Below, one piece after another: positions 1 to 11,911 of a stretch of 64,000 bases of DNA. The translations under genes and the position numbers were made by a program. The DNA is from Terramyces sp. JEL0728 (taxonomy: Eukaryota; Chytridiomycota; Chytridiomycetes; Rhizophydiales; Terramycetaceae): contig JADIIU010000065.1 in the NCBI GenBank assembly GCA_027603945.1, forward strand, positions 1 to 64,000, given 5' to 3'. The first letter of the stretch is position 1, and every line of letters begins with the position of its first letter. The notes below the pieces were generated by a model. The model made no database searches and was not told where the DNA came from. It worked only from the letters and a program-made list of their open reading frames with translations.

Positions 1-818
1 GAAAAAAATGCGGACTAAACAAATAAATGCCTTTTTCCAAAGTGGAGAGGTCTATGCGAAATGCTTCTGAAAGCAAATTAAATGGTTTGTTGTACAATTT
101 GATGAGATCATTTTTCCACTGCAAAAATCCATCGACTGCCTTTTCGCAAGTGATATGTACTTTTTCAGTAATATTTTTATCATATAATATTTCTCTAGAA
201 CTCTCCAACAGGGAGTCGATACCTGGATTAAAAATCAAAAACCTTTGTTTTCATGCCTTGGTGAGTGTAAATTGAGATTTGAGCCTCTGTCTCCACATCT
301 TTTCTTGAAATCGTATAGAATTTGATTAGAACACTTTCTCTTGAATTGAGCATAAGGAGTAGGGTTTTGATCAGATATGAAGGTGGATGAAGATTGATGA
401 TTGACGGTTGGTCTAGTACTCCACGATATTATTGAACCATGTTGAATAAGAGTTGTTCCATTTTCTTGGTCATCTTCATAAGCTTCTTCGTCGCTGGAAG
501 TTACGGAATATGCTCGCAAATCAATTGATATCTCGTTACTTATATTTGGAAATGAAAAATTGGTAGTCAAAATGGATATCATAGCAGGAATCTCTGTTAC
601 CTGAGACGGGATAGTACTAAATCCAACAGCAGTAGTTGGCAAAGCACCTAAAATAGGGCTGTCAGCACTTTCATTTTCTGAACTGTCATCAGATTGCATC
701 ATAAGCTGTGGTAAATTTCCATTTGATTGTATGTCTGCGATACTTTCATTTTCCGAACTGTTATCGGTTGGGGCCATCAATTCAGGTAATTCTAAATTAA
801 AAATGTAATACCATCCAT
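1..818 (-). CDS. Unknown Ser/Asp-rich protein, partial at window edge
   Basis: I do not recognise this protein. The reading frame opens at an ATG at 818 with a 7-nt first exon (812-818), then a 20-nt intron (792-811), a long exon (243-791), a second 20-nt intron (223-242) and a final exon running off the window at base 1. The N-terminal part is acidic and low-complexity, with repeated SSENES motifs and long Ser/Thr stretches, so it is probably disordered. The part after the second intron looks like a folded helical segment. No signal peptide or membrane segment is visible. Joining the exons keeps one open frame for the full visible length, which is the main support. Confidence 0.6.
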
Positions 819-993
819 TTTATTTTGTATTTGTATCGAAAATAGAAAGAAGGTTTTATTGGTTTTCGCTGCGGTCCCAACTCATGACAGAATGTTGCAC
901 AATTTTCTCAATTTAGCACCCCTGTAAAGTACTTGTACTTTAATTATTTCTCTGTATTCAATCGGAAAACGCCATTAAATAACACATTTACAT

Positions 994-1035
994 AAAATAG
1001 TGATTGATAACATTAAAATAGTGATTGATAACATT
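994..1035. repeat. Two direct copies of a 21-nt unit
   Basis: The unit aaaatagtgattgataacat(t) occurs twice head to tail in the AT-rich gap between the first gene and a short secreted-peptide frame. It is probably simple slippage; no function is implied. Confidence 0.7.
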
Positions 1036-1162
1036 AAATTACTGCAGTATACTCTGTAGTATAGCTAAATTATTTGGTTGCTTTTTCCCTGTGTTCCAAA
1101 TGTGGGTGTGGCGCAACGTGATTGGGATTCGAAATCAAGTGATTTCCCTTTTCAACAAAAAT

Positions 1163-1303
1163 ATGAATTCAATAAAATTAATCTCCTTATTGATTGCAAC
1201 TGTATTTACTTCCGCAATCCCTAGCACTTCCAATAATGACTTGGATGTAGAGGTTGTACAATTCGAGCTCGGAGAAGGTTCAGCAGCATCAGGAAGAAAG
1301 TAA
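1163..1303 (+). CDS. Possible small secreted peptide (46 aa)
   Basis: A short frame starts at ATG 1163 and encodes a textbook signal-peptide profile: Met-Asn-Ser-Ile-Lys followed by a hydrophobic run (LISLLIATVFTSA) and a likely cleavage site near IPS. The mature part is about 27 residues, acidic, and ends in GRK. A GT right at the stop could begin a 23-nt intron that would change only the last residues. There is no homology I can name. The frame lies upstream of the ABC transporter on the same strand and may be chance. Confidence 0.3.
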   Translation: MNSIKLISLLIATVFTSAIPSTSNNDLDVEVVQFELGEGSAASGRK

Positions 1304-1627
1304 ATTCTTCAATAAAATTTAGCTCATAGCATTTTTTCTATTTGATTTATTTAAAAATAATTGTTTATTGTAAGATTATTATTCGATTTTGAAGATCGAA
1401 TACGAAATGGAACAAACTTGAATTATTGGCTGGTTCGATGATAGATTGTTGAAACATATACTTTCATCGAACAAGAAACCCCTCTCTACATTTTCCACTT
1501 GTTTGGTATTTTCCTTCACTTTCGCTAAATTGTCATTTCTGAAAAACATGGGATCTCATTCACGTGGAATGGTACAAAAATGGATGTGGCAACAAGAAAA
1601 AAGACTGGTACCGAAAGTTTGTCCCCA

Positions 1628-4600
1628 ATGAAAAAAATCCCAACTGATATTTACAACCTTTTAACAAATGCATGGATGACGCCTATAATGAAACAAGTTG
1701 AAGAGGGAAAACTCCAGGATGATGTAATACGATACTAACCAAGATTCAATTAGAATTACCTGAAAATTGTCGAGAAATTAAACCATTTCTTCAACCATAT
1801 TTAGATCATTTGGAAGGATTTCAAAGAGGTGAATCAGCACCTCCTAATCTCTATTTACATTTATTTAAAATATTCAAATTTCAAATGTAACGATAATTTA
1901 ACTTTAGATTGGCAGTAACTATTCTTCAGCTGATATCGATGACGCTTGATGCAATTAAACCGTTATTAATTGCACAGGTAATTTTTAAGCTAAATCAGTT
2001 TCTGGTATTTCTGGACCCGTTCAGTACCGATAGTTTGTGGTTTAATAATATTCAATACTCATTGATCATCTTGGTTGGTATTATTCTGATAAAGCCACTA
2101 TTAGAATCCTTCACGGCATCACTGGATCAAAAATTGGAAAACCGATTTTGGTGTTATTTTTCAGTTTTACTGTACAAAAAAACATTAAAACTGAGTCCAA
2201 TTAGCCGGTTGGTAAATTTAAATAATATTAGAAGTACGAAACAGGAAATATTATGAACCTGTTCTACAGGGATATGAATAGAGTTTACTCTGGGCTAACA
2301 GTGATTAAAAATGCCATGTACCCGATAGTGCTAATCCTCCTCAACTTTGTATTTCTGCATCAATTAATTGGTATTCCGGCAATTATTTCAGGAATATTCT
2401 ACTTTTTGTTTCTTATACCAGTCATCATCTTAGAAGTGAAGAATGTAGCTTACAATACAGAATCAAATATACTGCAAGATAAGAAAGCCAACCTTCTCCG
2501 TGAACTTTTCAAAAGTAATTATATTTAATGTAGATATTAAAAAAGTTAAATTTTCAAATATTGAAGATTACTTTTCCAAGCGAGTAATTAAAAATGTGAC
2601 TGATGATATTAAAGTGGGTGCCAAGACCTACTTTATTAGCCGAATGAAACTCACACTTACTCAATCTCTTACCACTGTCCTTAGTTGTATGACATATATT
2701 ATTTACAGTTTCTTGGGAAATGCTATTACTCCATCTGTTGTATTCCCAACATACTTGTATCTTGATGCGATTTCATATCAATTGAGTTCGCTCAAGAATG
2801 TATTTGCAAATGTTTTGAATATATACGAGGGATACCAGCTAATGTCGGATTATCTATTGGCAGAAGAGTTTGTAGATGTTACTCAAAAGTCAGAAGACAG
2901 CGAGGTTGCACTCCAGATGAAAAATGTAACTTGGAAATGGCACGATGCTAAATACATCAAGGAACTGCACTCACAATACATTACGCAGCTAAGATATATC
3001 ATAAAGACCAAACAGGAAGCACTGGATTGCAAGGAGAATGAAAACACATTTGAGCTACAGGTGACTGATCTGACCATCAAGAAGGGCAAGTTGATTGGCG
3101 TAGTTGGGACAGTTGGCGCAGGAAAAAGTACTCTATTTGCTGGGTTAAAGTCCATACCAGCCCTCATCGAAGGAAATGTAAGCAATGCTAAGAATAGGTC
3201 ATCAGCAATGGGGAAACCGCATACTATTCCCAGGAACCGTGGATCATGACTGACGACATTCAAACTAATATAACATTTGGAAAAGAACTAGACTATGCAA
3301 AACTTGAACGGATAGTGAAAGCCTGTGGTTTAGTCAAAGACTTGAACTCTCTCGACGACGGGATTTTTTCAAAACTGGGTGAAAGCGGGATAAACTTGTC
3401 TGGAGGACAAAAAGCACGGGTTGCTCTCGCTCGCTGTATGTATTCAGATGCGGATATCTATCTCTTGGACGACCCGCTTGCTGCTTTAGATGCATATGTC
3501 GGGAAGCAAGTGTTTGAACGGGCTGTGAAACGAGAGCTTGCAGGGAAAACAGTGTTGCTGGCTACTCACCAACTTCAGTACATGCAACAGATGGACGAGA
3601 TACTAGTGCTGGAAGAGGGAAAAGTGGCAGAATTTGGATCATTCGACGAGTTGATGAAGATAGATGACGGGAAATTGAAAAGAATGATGCTGAACTTTTC
3701 AGTCGACGAAGGGCCAGGCATTCCTGTCGCCGAAGAAGAGTTACTTCAACCATTATCCCAAAAATCAAAAGTTCAAGAATTTGTCAAAGTAGAGAAAAAG
3801 CAAGAGGTAGCTACTAGTTAATCCCCAGGGAAAGATTACTTTTTCGTTGTTTAGAAAAATCTTTTCAGGAATCAAAAACCCTCTTTGGCTTCCAGGAATT
3901 GTTTTTGGATTTATTCTAAATTTCGCAGTGGAATTTATTGGGTTGCTAATCATAACAGCTTGGTCGAACGATGCTTCGAAAAGCTCCTATTATATTAATC
4001 TGCTCTTAATTACAACTGCTTCTAGATTAACAATCTTTTGTAACTCACATTTCACAGTAGATTTGCTCAATTTGGCGTGGTTTATCGCTGGCAACGATAC
4101 TTTCCAATATTTCTCTATTGAATTACTGAATTCTGTTGTGAATGCTCCACAATATTTCTTTGAAGAGAATCCTCTTGGAAGAATTTTAAGTCGGTTTACA
4201 TCTGACCTTACAGTTTTGGATCATCGTATATTTAATTCCATTTATGTGTCTATTACTGGATTCCTTACATTTGTTGGGAAAAGCGCGTTGGTTTGTGTTG
4301 CTAGTCCAGCATTAATAGGTAAATTTAAGTAACCCAGTACTATTGGCAATTGCCTATTCAATTATATGGCATGTTCGAGAAGTCTTCGACACAGCAACTT
4401 TGGAATTCAAAAGATATCTTTCAGTTTATTCTTCATCATTTACCGGATTGGAAGTTGAAACTATTAATGGAGTTCAAACAATAACTTCATTCACTACAGG
4501 TCAGAAACTATTCAAAGAACGATTTTACAAATTCTTTGACAAACTCAGTGGATGGGTGGCAATGGTGCAGTATAACAACTTGTGGTATCAATTCCGGGTA

Positions 4601-7600
4601 TCCATGGTTAATGCCTTCATTTGTATAGGGGTCTTGGTTGGTGCACTACTAACTAATCAACATTCCACTCTTTTTAGTGCACTGGTTGGTCTGGCTATCA
4701 CCCAAGCTGAAAGTTGTTCAACGCAACTTGTGCTACTAATTATTAATTTAGCCTCGGGGAAATCTCAGGTAAATACTTCTCATTTCAGATGAATTCCTTT
4801 GAAAGAGTGGTCGAGTACATTCACGATTCTCCCCAAGAAGCACCAAGTGAACTGCCAAAAGATCCGCAAGAAAATACATGGCCGTCACAGGGATCTGTCG
4901 AAATTAAAGAACTCACTCTGGCTTATCACAGCAAGCCAGACAAGAATGTGATCAATAAGCTATCCATGTCAATCAAACCGGGAGAAAAGGTCGGTGTTGT
5001 TGGGAGAACTGGCTCTGGGAAATCCACATTGGCACTGGCATTCTTTAGACTCCTTGAACCAAAGAGCGGAAGCATTATCATTGATGACAGAGGTGACTGT
5101 TTACTGATTTAGACATTACCAAGATGGGATTAAAAGCTTTGAGATCAAACATCCAAATTATTGCACAAGAGGCAAACATCTTTCCTGGCACTATCCGATA
5201 CAATCTCTGTCTCGAATCAGTATTCACGGATGAGGAGCTGTGGCAGGCTTTGGACATGGTTGGAATGAAGGACTATGTGTCACAGCTGCCAGATAAGTTG
5301 GATCACGAATTGATTGGCAACGCAAGCAATCTCTCTGCTGGACAAGGACAGTTATTGTGTTTGGCTAGAGCACTGGTCAAAAAGCCTAAACTGTTGATTT
5401 TGGACGAAGCCAGCTCTTCAATTGACGGAGAAGCAGACAAGATGCTGCAAAGTGTATTGAGAAAGACCCTGCAAGACACAACCATCATCAGCATTGCTCA
5501 CAGACTAAACACCATTGCAGATTTTGACAGAGTGTTGGTTCTCGACCAAGGAGAAATGAAGGAGTTTGATGCTCCACATGTTCTTTTACAAAACGAGGAA
5601 TCTGAATTCACCAAACTGGTAGACTCGTCTGGTCCTTCAAGGGTTGCACTCCAGATGAAAAATGTAACTTGGAAATGGCACGATGCTAAATACATCAAGG
5701 AATTGCACTCACAATACATTACGCAGCTAAGATATATCATAAAGACCAAACAGGAAGCACTGGATTGCAAGGAGAATGAAAACACATTTGAGCTACAGGT
5801 GACTGATCTGACCATCAAGAAGGGCAAGTTGATTGGCGTAGTTGGGACAGTTGGCGCAGGAAAAAGTACTCTATTTGCTGGGTTAAAGTCCATACCAGCC
5901 CTCATCGAAGGAAATGTAAGCAATGCTAAGAATAGGTCATCAGCAATGGGGAAACCGCATACTATTCCCAGGAACCGTGGATCATGACTGACGACATTCA
6001 AACTAATATAACATTTGGAAAAGAACTAGATTATGCAAAACTTGAACGGATAGTGAAAGCCTGTGGTTTAGTCAAAGACTTGAACTCTCTCGACGACGGG
6101 ATTTTTTCAAAACTGGGTGAAAGCGGGATAAACTTGTCTGGAGGACAAAAAGCACGGGTTGCTCTCGCTCGCTGTATGTATTCAGATGCGGATATCTATC
6201 TCTTGGACGACCCGCTTGCTGCTTTAGATGCATATGTCGGGAAGCAAGTGTTTGAACGGGCTGTGAAACGAGAGCTTGCAGGGAAAACAGTGTTGCTGGC
6301 TACTCACCAACTTCAGTACATGCAACAGATGGACGAGATACTAGTGCTGGAAGAGGGAAAAGTGGCAGAATTTGGATCATTCGACGAGTTGATGAAGATA
6401 GATGACGGGAAATTGAAAAGAATGATGCTGAACTTTTCAGTCGACGAAGGGCCAGGCATTCCTGTCGCCGAAGAAGAGTTACTTCAACCATTATCCCAAA
6501 AATCAAAAGTTCAAGAATTTGTCAAAGTAGAGAAAAAGCAAGAGGTAGCTACTAGTTAATCCCCAGGGAAAGATTACTTTTTCGTTGTTTAGAAAAATCT
6601 TTTCAGGAATCAAAAACCCTCTTTGGCTTCCAGGAATTGTTTTTGGATTTATTCTAAATTTCGCAGTGGAATTTATTGGGTTGCTAATCATAACAGCTTG
6701 GTCGAACGATGCTTCAAAAAGCTCCTATTATATTAATCTGCTCTTAATTACAACTGCTTCTAGATTAACAATCTTTTGTAACTCACATTTCACAGTAGAT
6801 TTGCTCAATTTGGCGTGGTTTATCGCTGGCAACGATACTTTCCAATATTTCTCTATTGAATTACTGAATTCTGTTGTGAATGCTCCACAATATTTCTTTG
6901 AAGAGAATCCTCTTGGAAGAATTTTAAGTCGGTTTACATCTGACCTTTTAGTTTTAGATCATCGTATATATAATTCCATTTATGTGTCTACTACTGGATT
7001 CCTTACATTTGTTGGGAAAAGCGTGTTCGTTTGTGTTGCTAGTCCAGCATTAATAGGTAAATTTTAGTAACCCAGTACTATTGGCAATTGCCTATTCAAT
7101 TATATGGTACGTTCGAGATATTTACGACACAGCAACTTTGGAATTTCGAAGATATTTTTCAGTGTATTATTCAACTTTTATGGGAATAGAGGTTGAGACT
7201 ATTGCTGGAGTTCAAACAATAACTTCATTCACTACAGGTCAGAAACTATTCAAAGAACGATTCTATAAATTCTTTGATAAATTCAGTGGATGGGTTGCAA
7301 TGGTGAAGTATAACAACTTGTGGTATCAATTTCGAGTATCCATGGTTAATGCCTTCATTTGTATAGGGGTCTTGGTTGGTGCACTACTAACTAATCAACA
7401 TTCCACTCTTTTTAGTGCACTGGTTGGTCTGGCTATCACCCAAGCTGAAAGTTGTTCAACGCAACTTGTGCTACTAATTATTAATTTAGCCTCGGGGAAA
7501 TCTCAGGTAAATATTTCTCATTTCAGATGAATTCCTTTGAAAGAGTGATCGAGTACATTCACGATTCTCCCCAAGAAGCACCAAGTGAACTGCCAAAAGA

Positions 7601-8431
7601 TCCGCAAGAAAATACATGGCCGTCACAGGGATCTGTCGAAGTTAAAGAACTCACTCTGGCTTATCACAGCAAGCCAGACAAGGATGTGATCAATAAGCTA
7701 TCCATGTCAATCAAACCGGGAGAAAAGGTCGGTGTTGTTGGGAGAACTGGCTCTGGGAAATCCACATTGGCACTGGCATTCTTTAGACTCCTTGAACCAA
7801 AGAGCGGAAGCATTACCATTGATGACAGAGGTGGCTGTTTACTGACTTAGACATTACCAAGATGGGATTAAAAGCTTTGAGATCAAACATCCAAATTATT
7901 GCACAAGAGGCAAACATCTTTCCTGGCACTATCCGATACAATCTCTGTCTCGAATCAGTATTCACGGATGAGGAGCTGTGGCAGGCTTTGGACATGGTTG
8001 GAATGAAGGACTATGTGTCACAGCAGCCAGATAAGCTGGATCACGAATTGATTGGCAACGCAAGCAATCTCTCTGCCGGACAAGGACAGTTATTGTGTTT
8101 GGCTAGAGCACTGGTTAAAAAGCCTAAACTGTTGATTTTGGATGAAGCCAGCTCTTCAATTGACGGAGAAGCAGACAAGATGCTGCAAAGTGTATTGAGA
8201 AAGACCCTGCAAGACACAACCATCATCAGCATTGCTCACAGACTAAACACCATTGCAGATTTTGACAGGGTGTTGGTTCTCGACCAAGGAGAAATGAAAG
8301 AGTTTGATGCTCCACATGTTCTTTTACAAAACGAGGAATCAGAATTCACCAGACTGGTAGACTCGTCTGGTCCTTCAAATGCAGCCGCTATTAGAGAAAT
8401 GGCTAGATTAAAGCATGAAATAAACTGGTGA
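1628..8431 (+). CDS. ABCC-type ABC transporter enlarged to 4 NBDs and 3 TMDs
   Basis: Removing 14 introns of 19-22 nt (1724-1743, 1887-1907, 2212-2231, 2515-2533, 3178-3197, 3807-3828, 4319-4337, 4769-4788, 5093-5112, 5916-5935, 6545-6566, 7057-7075, 7507-7526, 7831-7850) gives one frame of about 2,173 residues; ordinary ABCC proteins have 1,300-1,500. Order: TMD1 (to about residue 395), NBD1 (Walker A GTVGAGKST, signature LSGGQ, Walker B YLLDDP), TMD2, NBD2 (GRTGSGKST, LSAGQ, LILDEASSSID, IAHR), then a second NBD1-TMD2-NBD2 joined in frame at 5641. NBD1 carries a charged insertion of roughly 40 residues before Walker A. ABCC proteins export organic anions and conjugates, or act as vacuolar transporters; the substrate here is unknown. 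The ATG at 1628 is the first usable start but an upstream exon is possible. Every Walker and signature motif is intact, so it is not a pseudogene. Confidence 0.85.
2904..5640 (+). repeat. Tandem duplication, copy A (NBD1-TMD2-NBD2)
   Basis: This 2.74-kb block is repeated at an offset of 2,738 bp. After removing its five introns the offset equals 879 codons, so the duplication is exactly in frame. Introns sit at the same places in both copies. Confidence 0.95.
5642..8378 (+). repeat. Tandem duplication, copy B (NBD1-TMD2-NBD2)
   Basis: Copy B differs from copy A by only a couple of bases across NBD1 and the first part of TMD2. Replacements cluster in the second part of TMD2 (about 6945-7330). 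NBD2 again has few changes. Only copy B carries the native C-terminus after the shared DSSGPS. Confidence 0.95.
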
Positions 8432-8691
8432 TTTCAATTCCATATGCCTTTCAAGAGAGTATGCATTTTGAACAGGACAAATGATGACGAGGCTATACCA
8501 CAGTGAATACTGCTGCAGTTAATGGTACCAATCGCAATGTATGTTAATTTGATGACGATTATCGATTCAGATAGCGTACAGAGGTGCGATCATCTATTGA
8601 GAGTGATTGTTTGTGCCATTCATTGTAATATCTCTCTTTCCATATATTTGTGTAATTTATTCAACTTTTCAAAGAAAATTCAGACAATTTA

Positions 8692-9312
8692 ATGATCAAC
8701 AGAATGCAAGCACCAGGAGAGAATTGGATCTTACCAGTTGAAGTTTGGGATAAGATATGGTTGTTTTGTGACAAAGCAACTTTAAAAAACACAAGAGAAT
8801 TACAGAGTGAATATGTAAAGAAAACAACAGAGTTTTTTACATTAAGGGAAGCAGTAATAAATGGAAATTCAGAAAACATGAAATGGCTAAAAGAGGACAA
8901 TTATCCCTGGAATAAATATACATTTGCTTATGCAACGGAAAATGGAAATTTAGAAAACATGAAATGGATGAAGGAGAATAATTGTCCCTGGGGTGTAGGT
9001 ACATTTATTAGTGCAGCAGAAAATGGAAATCTAGATAATATGAAGTGGTTGAAAGAGAATAATTGTCCTTGGGATGATGATACGTTTAGTAGTGCAGCTG
9101 AAAAAGGAAATCTAGAAAACATGAAGTGGTTATTTGAAAATAACTGTCCTTGGGGTGTTGGTACATTTAGTAGTGCAGCAGGAAATGGAAATTTAGAAAA
9201 CATGAAGTGGTTGAAAGAGAATAATTGTCCCTGGAATAGATTGACATTTTGGATAGCAGCAGAAAATGGAAATTTAGATAATATGAAATGGTTGAAAGAG
9301 AATTTAATTTGA
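8692..9312 (+). CDS. Ankyrin-type repeat protein, giant-virus/oomycete style
   Basis: A single-exon frame of 206 residues. After a leader that resembles a degenerate F-box (LPVEVWDKIWLFCDKATL), the rest consists of about five to six near-identical units of roughly 27-28 residues with the core GNLENMKWLKENNCPW followed by a TF-(S)-(S/I)AAE turn. This ENGN/H-LE-xxKWLxExxCPW pattern is the divergent ankyrin repeat typical of giant-virus (Mimiviridae-like) and oomycete or amoeba proteins. F-box plus ankyrin proteins in those groups are thought to recruit targets to SCF ubiquitin ligases. No intron is seen, unlike most neighbours. High repeat identity implies recent unit amplification. Confidence 0.75.
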   Translation: MINRMQAPGENWILPVEVWDKIWLFCDKATLKNTRELQSEYVKKTTEFFTLREAVINGNSENMKWLKEDNYPWNKYTFAYATENGNLENMKWMKENNCPWGVGTFISAAENGNLDNMKWLKENNCPWDDDTFSSAAEKGNLENMKWLFENNCPWGVGTFSSAAGNGNLENMKWLKENNCPWNRLTFWIAAENGNLDNMKWLKENLI

Positions 9313-9674
9313 CAAGTATTTGGACCTGATTCTGTCTTGCTAATAAATGAATTATGACAAGAATACTTGATGTATTGAATATAAAAGCAATAATAGGTTG
9401 ATCGAACAATAAGACTGCCATTCTGTTTTGGCCAGTATAAAATTGATTTCTGAATGATAGGGATACTGATAGGCTTTCCTGCCATTGGATGATTGGATGT
9501 TTGAATCTTCAGCGCGTCACAACAGAATTTAATAACAGTACTTTACGGCCATGTTTTAAATGTTTGTATACGTTGATACTGCGCTCAAGTACATCATCAC
9601 AAAGTAGCTATTGTAATGCTAAATCGTTCAAAGATAACCGTTCACACTCTAAAGTCAACTGAACCAAACCATGT
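9313..9674. other. Intergenic, no gene seen
   Basis: This stretch lies between the convergent ankyrin and YIPF6 genes. I read both strands and found no frame that survives with mini-introns, and no tRNA or snoRNA signature. Confidence 0.5.
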
Positions 9675-10411
9675 TTATTCAGAAATCAATATTAACCAAC
9701 TAATCATGAAATAGAATAAAAAGATGGGATAAATCGCCAGCAACCGCTTATTGTCCAAATTCATGTCAGTCAAGAAATTCAGTGACGCTAATCTCAGATT
9801 TCAATTACCATAAGTCGCCCACATGTACGCAACAATCACACATACAAACTTGATAATGTAAGGTATAGCCCAAGTAAACATGGACACTGCAACCAGCGGG
9901 AAAATACAGTACCCTAATACACATACAGATTGGTAGAATGAACTAGGTTAATGATACGTACATTGTTCCTCCCAATAATTTAGAGTTTAATGTCACTACT
10001 GCTGATCCAAACCATATAATGAAAAATGTCGCTGAAAAGACTGCAGGCCCTTGATCTTTCAAAGCAGTCAAACTTAATCTCCTGATATTCAATTTACAGT
10101 TACACTGATAATGCAAGACATAGCAGTAGTGGTCCCCACCAATCCCAATCTCGCAAAAGATTCTGTTTGTTTGTTTGACGAGGATCGAGTACATGGCGGA
10201 TTTTATTCCATATATTTGTTACATCTCTCATCTTGAGTTAGCTGATTATTACGATTGTGACTTTTATAGGTTCATCGAGTGTATTTTCCATTTTTGGTTG
10301 TTCGGTTTGTGGTGTGGATCCTGCTCCTATGTTCCCCTCGACATTAGTGATATCTATAGCGTGTGAAAATTCAAGTTCTGGTTCTTCTAGCTGTGTGTAT
10401 TTTCCAGCCAT
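9675..10411 (-). CDS. YIPF6: Yip4/YIPF6-family Golgi membrane protein
   Basis: Five exons joined over introns 10232-10252, 10082-10103, 9943-9961 and 9788-9808 give 217 residues. The N-terminus is cytosolic and polar. The Yip1-domain hallmark follows: VLDPRQTNKQNLLRDWDWWG, then about five membrane segments, with the conserved LNSKLLGG turn, YQSVCVLGYCIFP and a final ALAIYP-like motif (LLAIYPIFLFYFMISWL). YIPF6/Yip4 proteins sit in the Golgi and bind Yip1-family partners and Rab GTPases to help vesicle formation and Golgi structure. Length matches the family. It is divergently arranged with the Phi-1-like gene, sharing a gap of about 350 bp. Confidence 0.9.
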
Positions 10412-10763
10412 TTAGATTGAATTTTCAAATGGTTTTTGAAAAGCAAACGATTTGAGCTAGTTATTTCAAGAGAGTGATGGCATCCAAAGAAGGGCTTAAC
10501 TAGTGCAGAGGCTATATTTAGAGGAGCGCATTGTACACCAGTCTGTATATTCAACGTGGACTTTGAGTAGATGAAACTTTGGATCTAAATATTACTCTCT
10601 CGATGACTGGAGCAATTCGAAAATATACACTGCGCGAGCAGTCCTAATTGACAAAGTAATTGCCTCTGGGATTGTTCAATTATTTGATCCGTTAGAATTC
10701 TCTCTACAGCCATATTATTTGTGCAAGCCTCTTGCATTTTAATTTTGAAAAACGAATTTCAGA
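10412..10763. promoter_or_regulatory. Divergent promoter region
   Basis: This 352-bp gap separates the divergent starts of the YIPF6 and Phi-1-like genes and so must hold both promoters. No gene or clear motif is visible inside. Confidence 0.4.
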
Positions 10764-11790
10764 ATGAAATCGATTGTACTTGCAGCCTTGGCACTGGCTA
10801 GAAGAAACCATGACGAAAGATACTCTCTTCACCCACACCGTGAAGATGGCAACTACCCACACTACGATCAAATGGATTACTCTCAATACCAGTACGATGA
10901 CTATCAATATGGAAATGGCAAATACAACAAAGATTACGACCAGGACATGCAATATGCAGACTATGTTCAAGATCATGCTTCTCTCCATCCGCATGGCAAG
11001 TCGCTTCCCGGTGAATTGAATGTATTTGCATTTTCAAATTCATTCCACAAAGGCTTCTCTTTGAATAGCGCAAACGCACCTTCTGGCGATTTAAAGTACA
11101 AGGGCGGTCCGGTAGTTTCCAATGTTGAAGTAACCCCAATTTACTACGGCAATTTCAAGTACAAGAGCGAAATTACTGCATTCTACAAAGGTATCGTTGA
11201 TTCCAGCTATATGGACTGGTTGGCTGAATACAACACGAAAACACAAAAGATTGGAAGAGGAAAGGGCTTTGATGGGATCATTGTCAACAAGCCTAAAAAG
11301 TCTGTTACTACCAATGATTTGGAAGAGTTGTTTGAAGCGCTCATCAAGCAAAATTACATCAAGCCCAACCAGAATTCCTACTATCCAATTCACTTTGCAA
11401 AGGGTATTACTATCACTTCAGAATCTGGGATGTGTAGTAAATGGTGTGGTAATTGCTTTTTAATTTTTAGCATACCATTCTTCCTTTACCACCAAATCCA
11501 AGCAATTGATCTTGTATGGTATCCTTCCTGATTTGGACGATCAAGGATGCGCTGACGGTTGTGGACAGAGCAACGATTTAGAAAATATCATGTCGACTTC
11601 TGCCCACGAGTTGATTGAAACTGTAACAGATCCGATCAGCGATAATCTCGCTTGGTATGATGACAGAGATGATAAAGGTGAAATTGCAGATATTTGCAAC
11701 CAATTGCAAGGTACAGTTGTCGGCGGTGATGGTAAGGGCTACGTTGTTCAAATGCAATGGAGCAACAAGGAAAAGAGATGTCGTTTATAA
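10764..11790 (+). CDS. Secreted Phi-1/EXORDIUM-like protein
   Basis: Two exons joined over a 22-nt intron (11449-11470) give 334 residues. A short signal-like N-terminus (MKSIVLAALALA) precedes a Tyr/Asp/His-rich low-complexity stretch (about residues 20-75). The remainder is the phosphate-induced-1 domain: GGPVVSNVEVTPIYYGNF, ITAFYKGIVDSSYMDWLAEY, YYPIHFAKGITIT, then YGILPD, a CADGCG cysteine cluster, STSAHELIETVTDP, LAWYDD, GEIADICNQLQGT and the end motif GYVVQMQWSNKEKRC. In plants the family (EXORDIUM) is apoplastic and growth-linked. Bacterial, fungal and protist members are secreted, and the conserved HELxExxTDP has suggested a zincin-like fold, though activity is unproven. The Tyr-rich linker is unusual. 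Confidence 0.85.
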
Positions 11791-11911
11791 ATGATTTTAT
11801 CCATTTCGCAATTTTCGGGCAAGTATCTCAAGGATTGTAATTGTCGGAATATTGCGCCAATAAGACGGCACATGAAAACCTTATAAATTAAAAAAAGGAA
11901 ACTCGACCAAC

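Noticed and set aside
1628..8431. ABC gene as a pseudogene with many frameshifts
   Set aside because: Each break is removed by a 19-22 nt GT-AG intron and all catalytic motifs are intact.
8928..9485. Minus-strand frame with Phe-rich repeats across the ankyrin gene
   Set aside because: It is the antisense shadow of the ankyrin repeats; the plus-strand frame has clear family motifs.
10798..11393. Minus-strand frames inside the Phi-1-like gene
   Set aside because: They are shadows of a gene with strong family matches on the plus strand.
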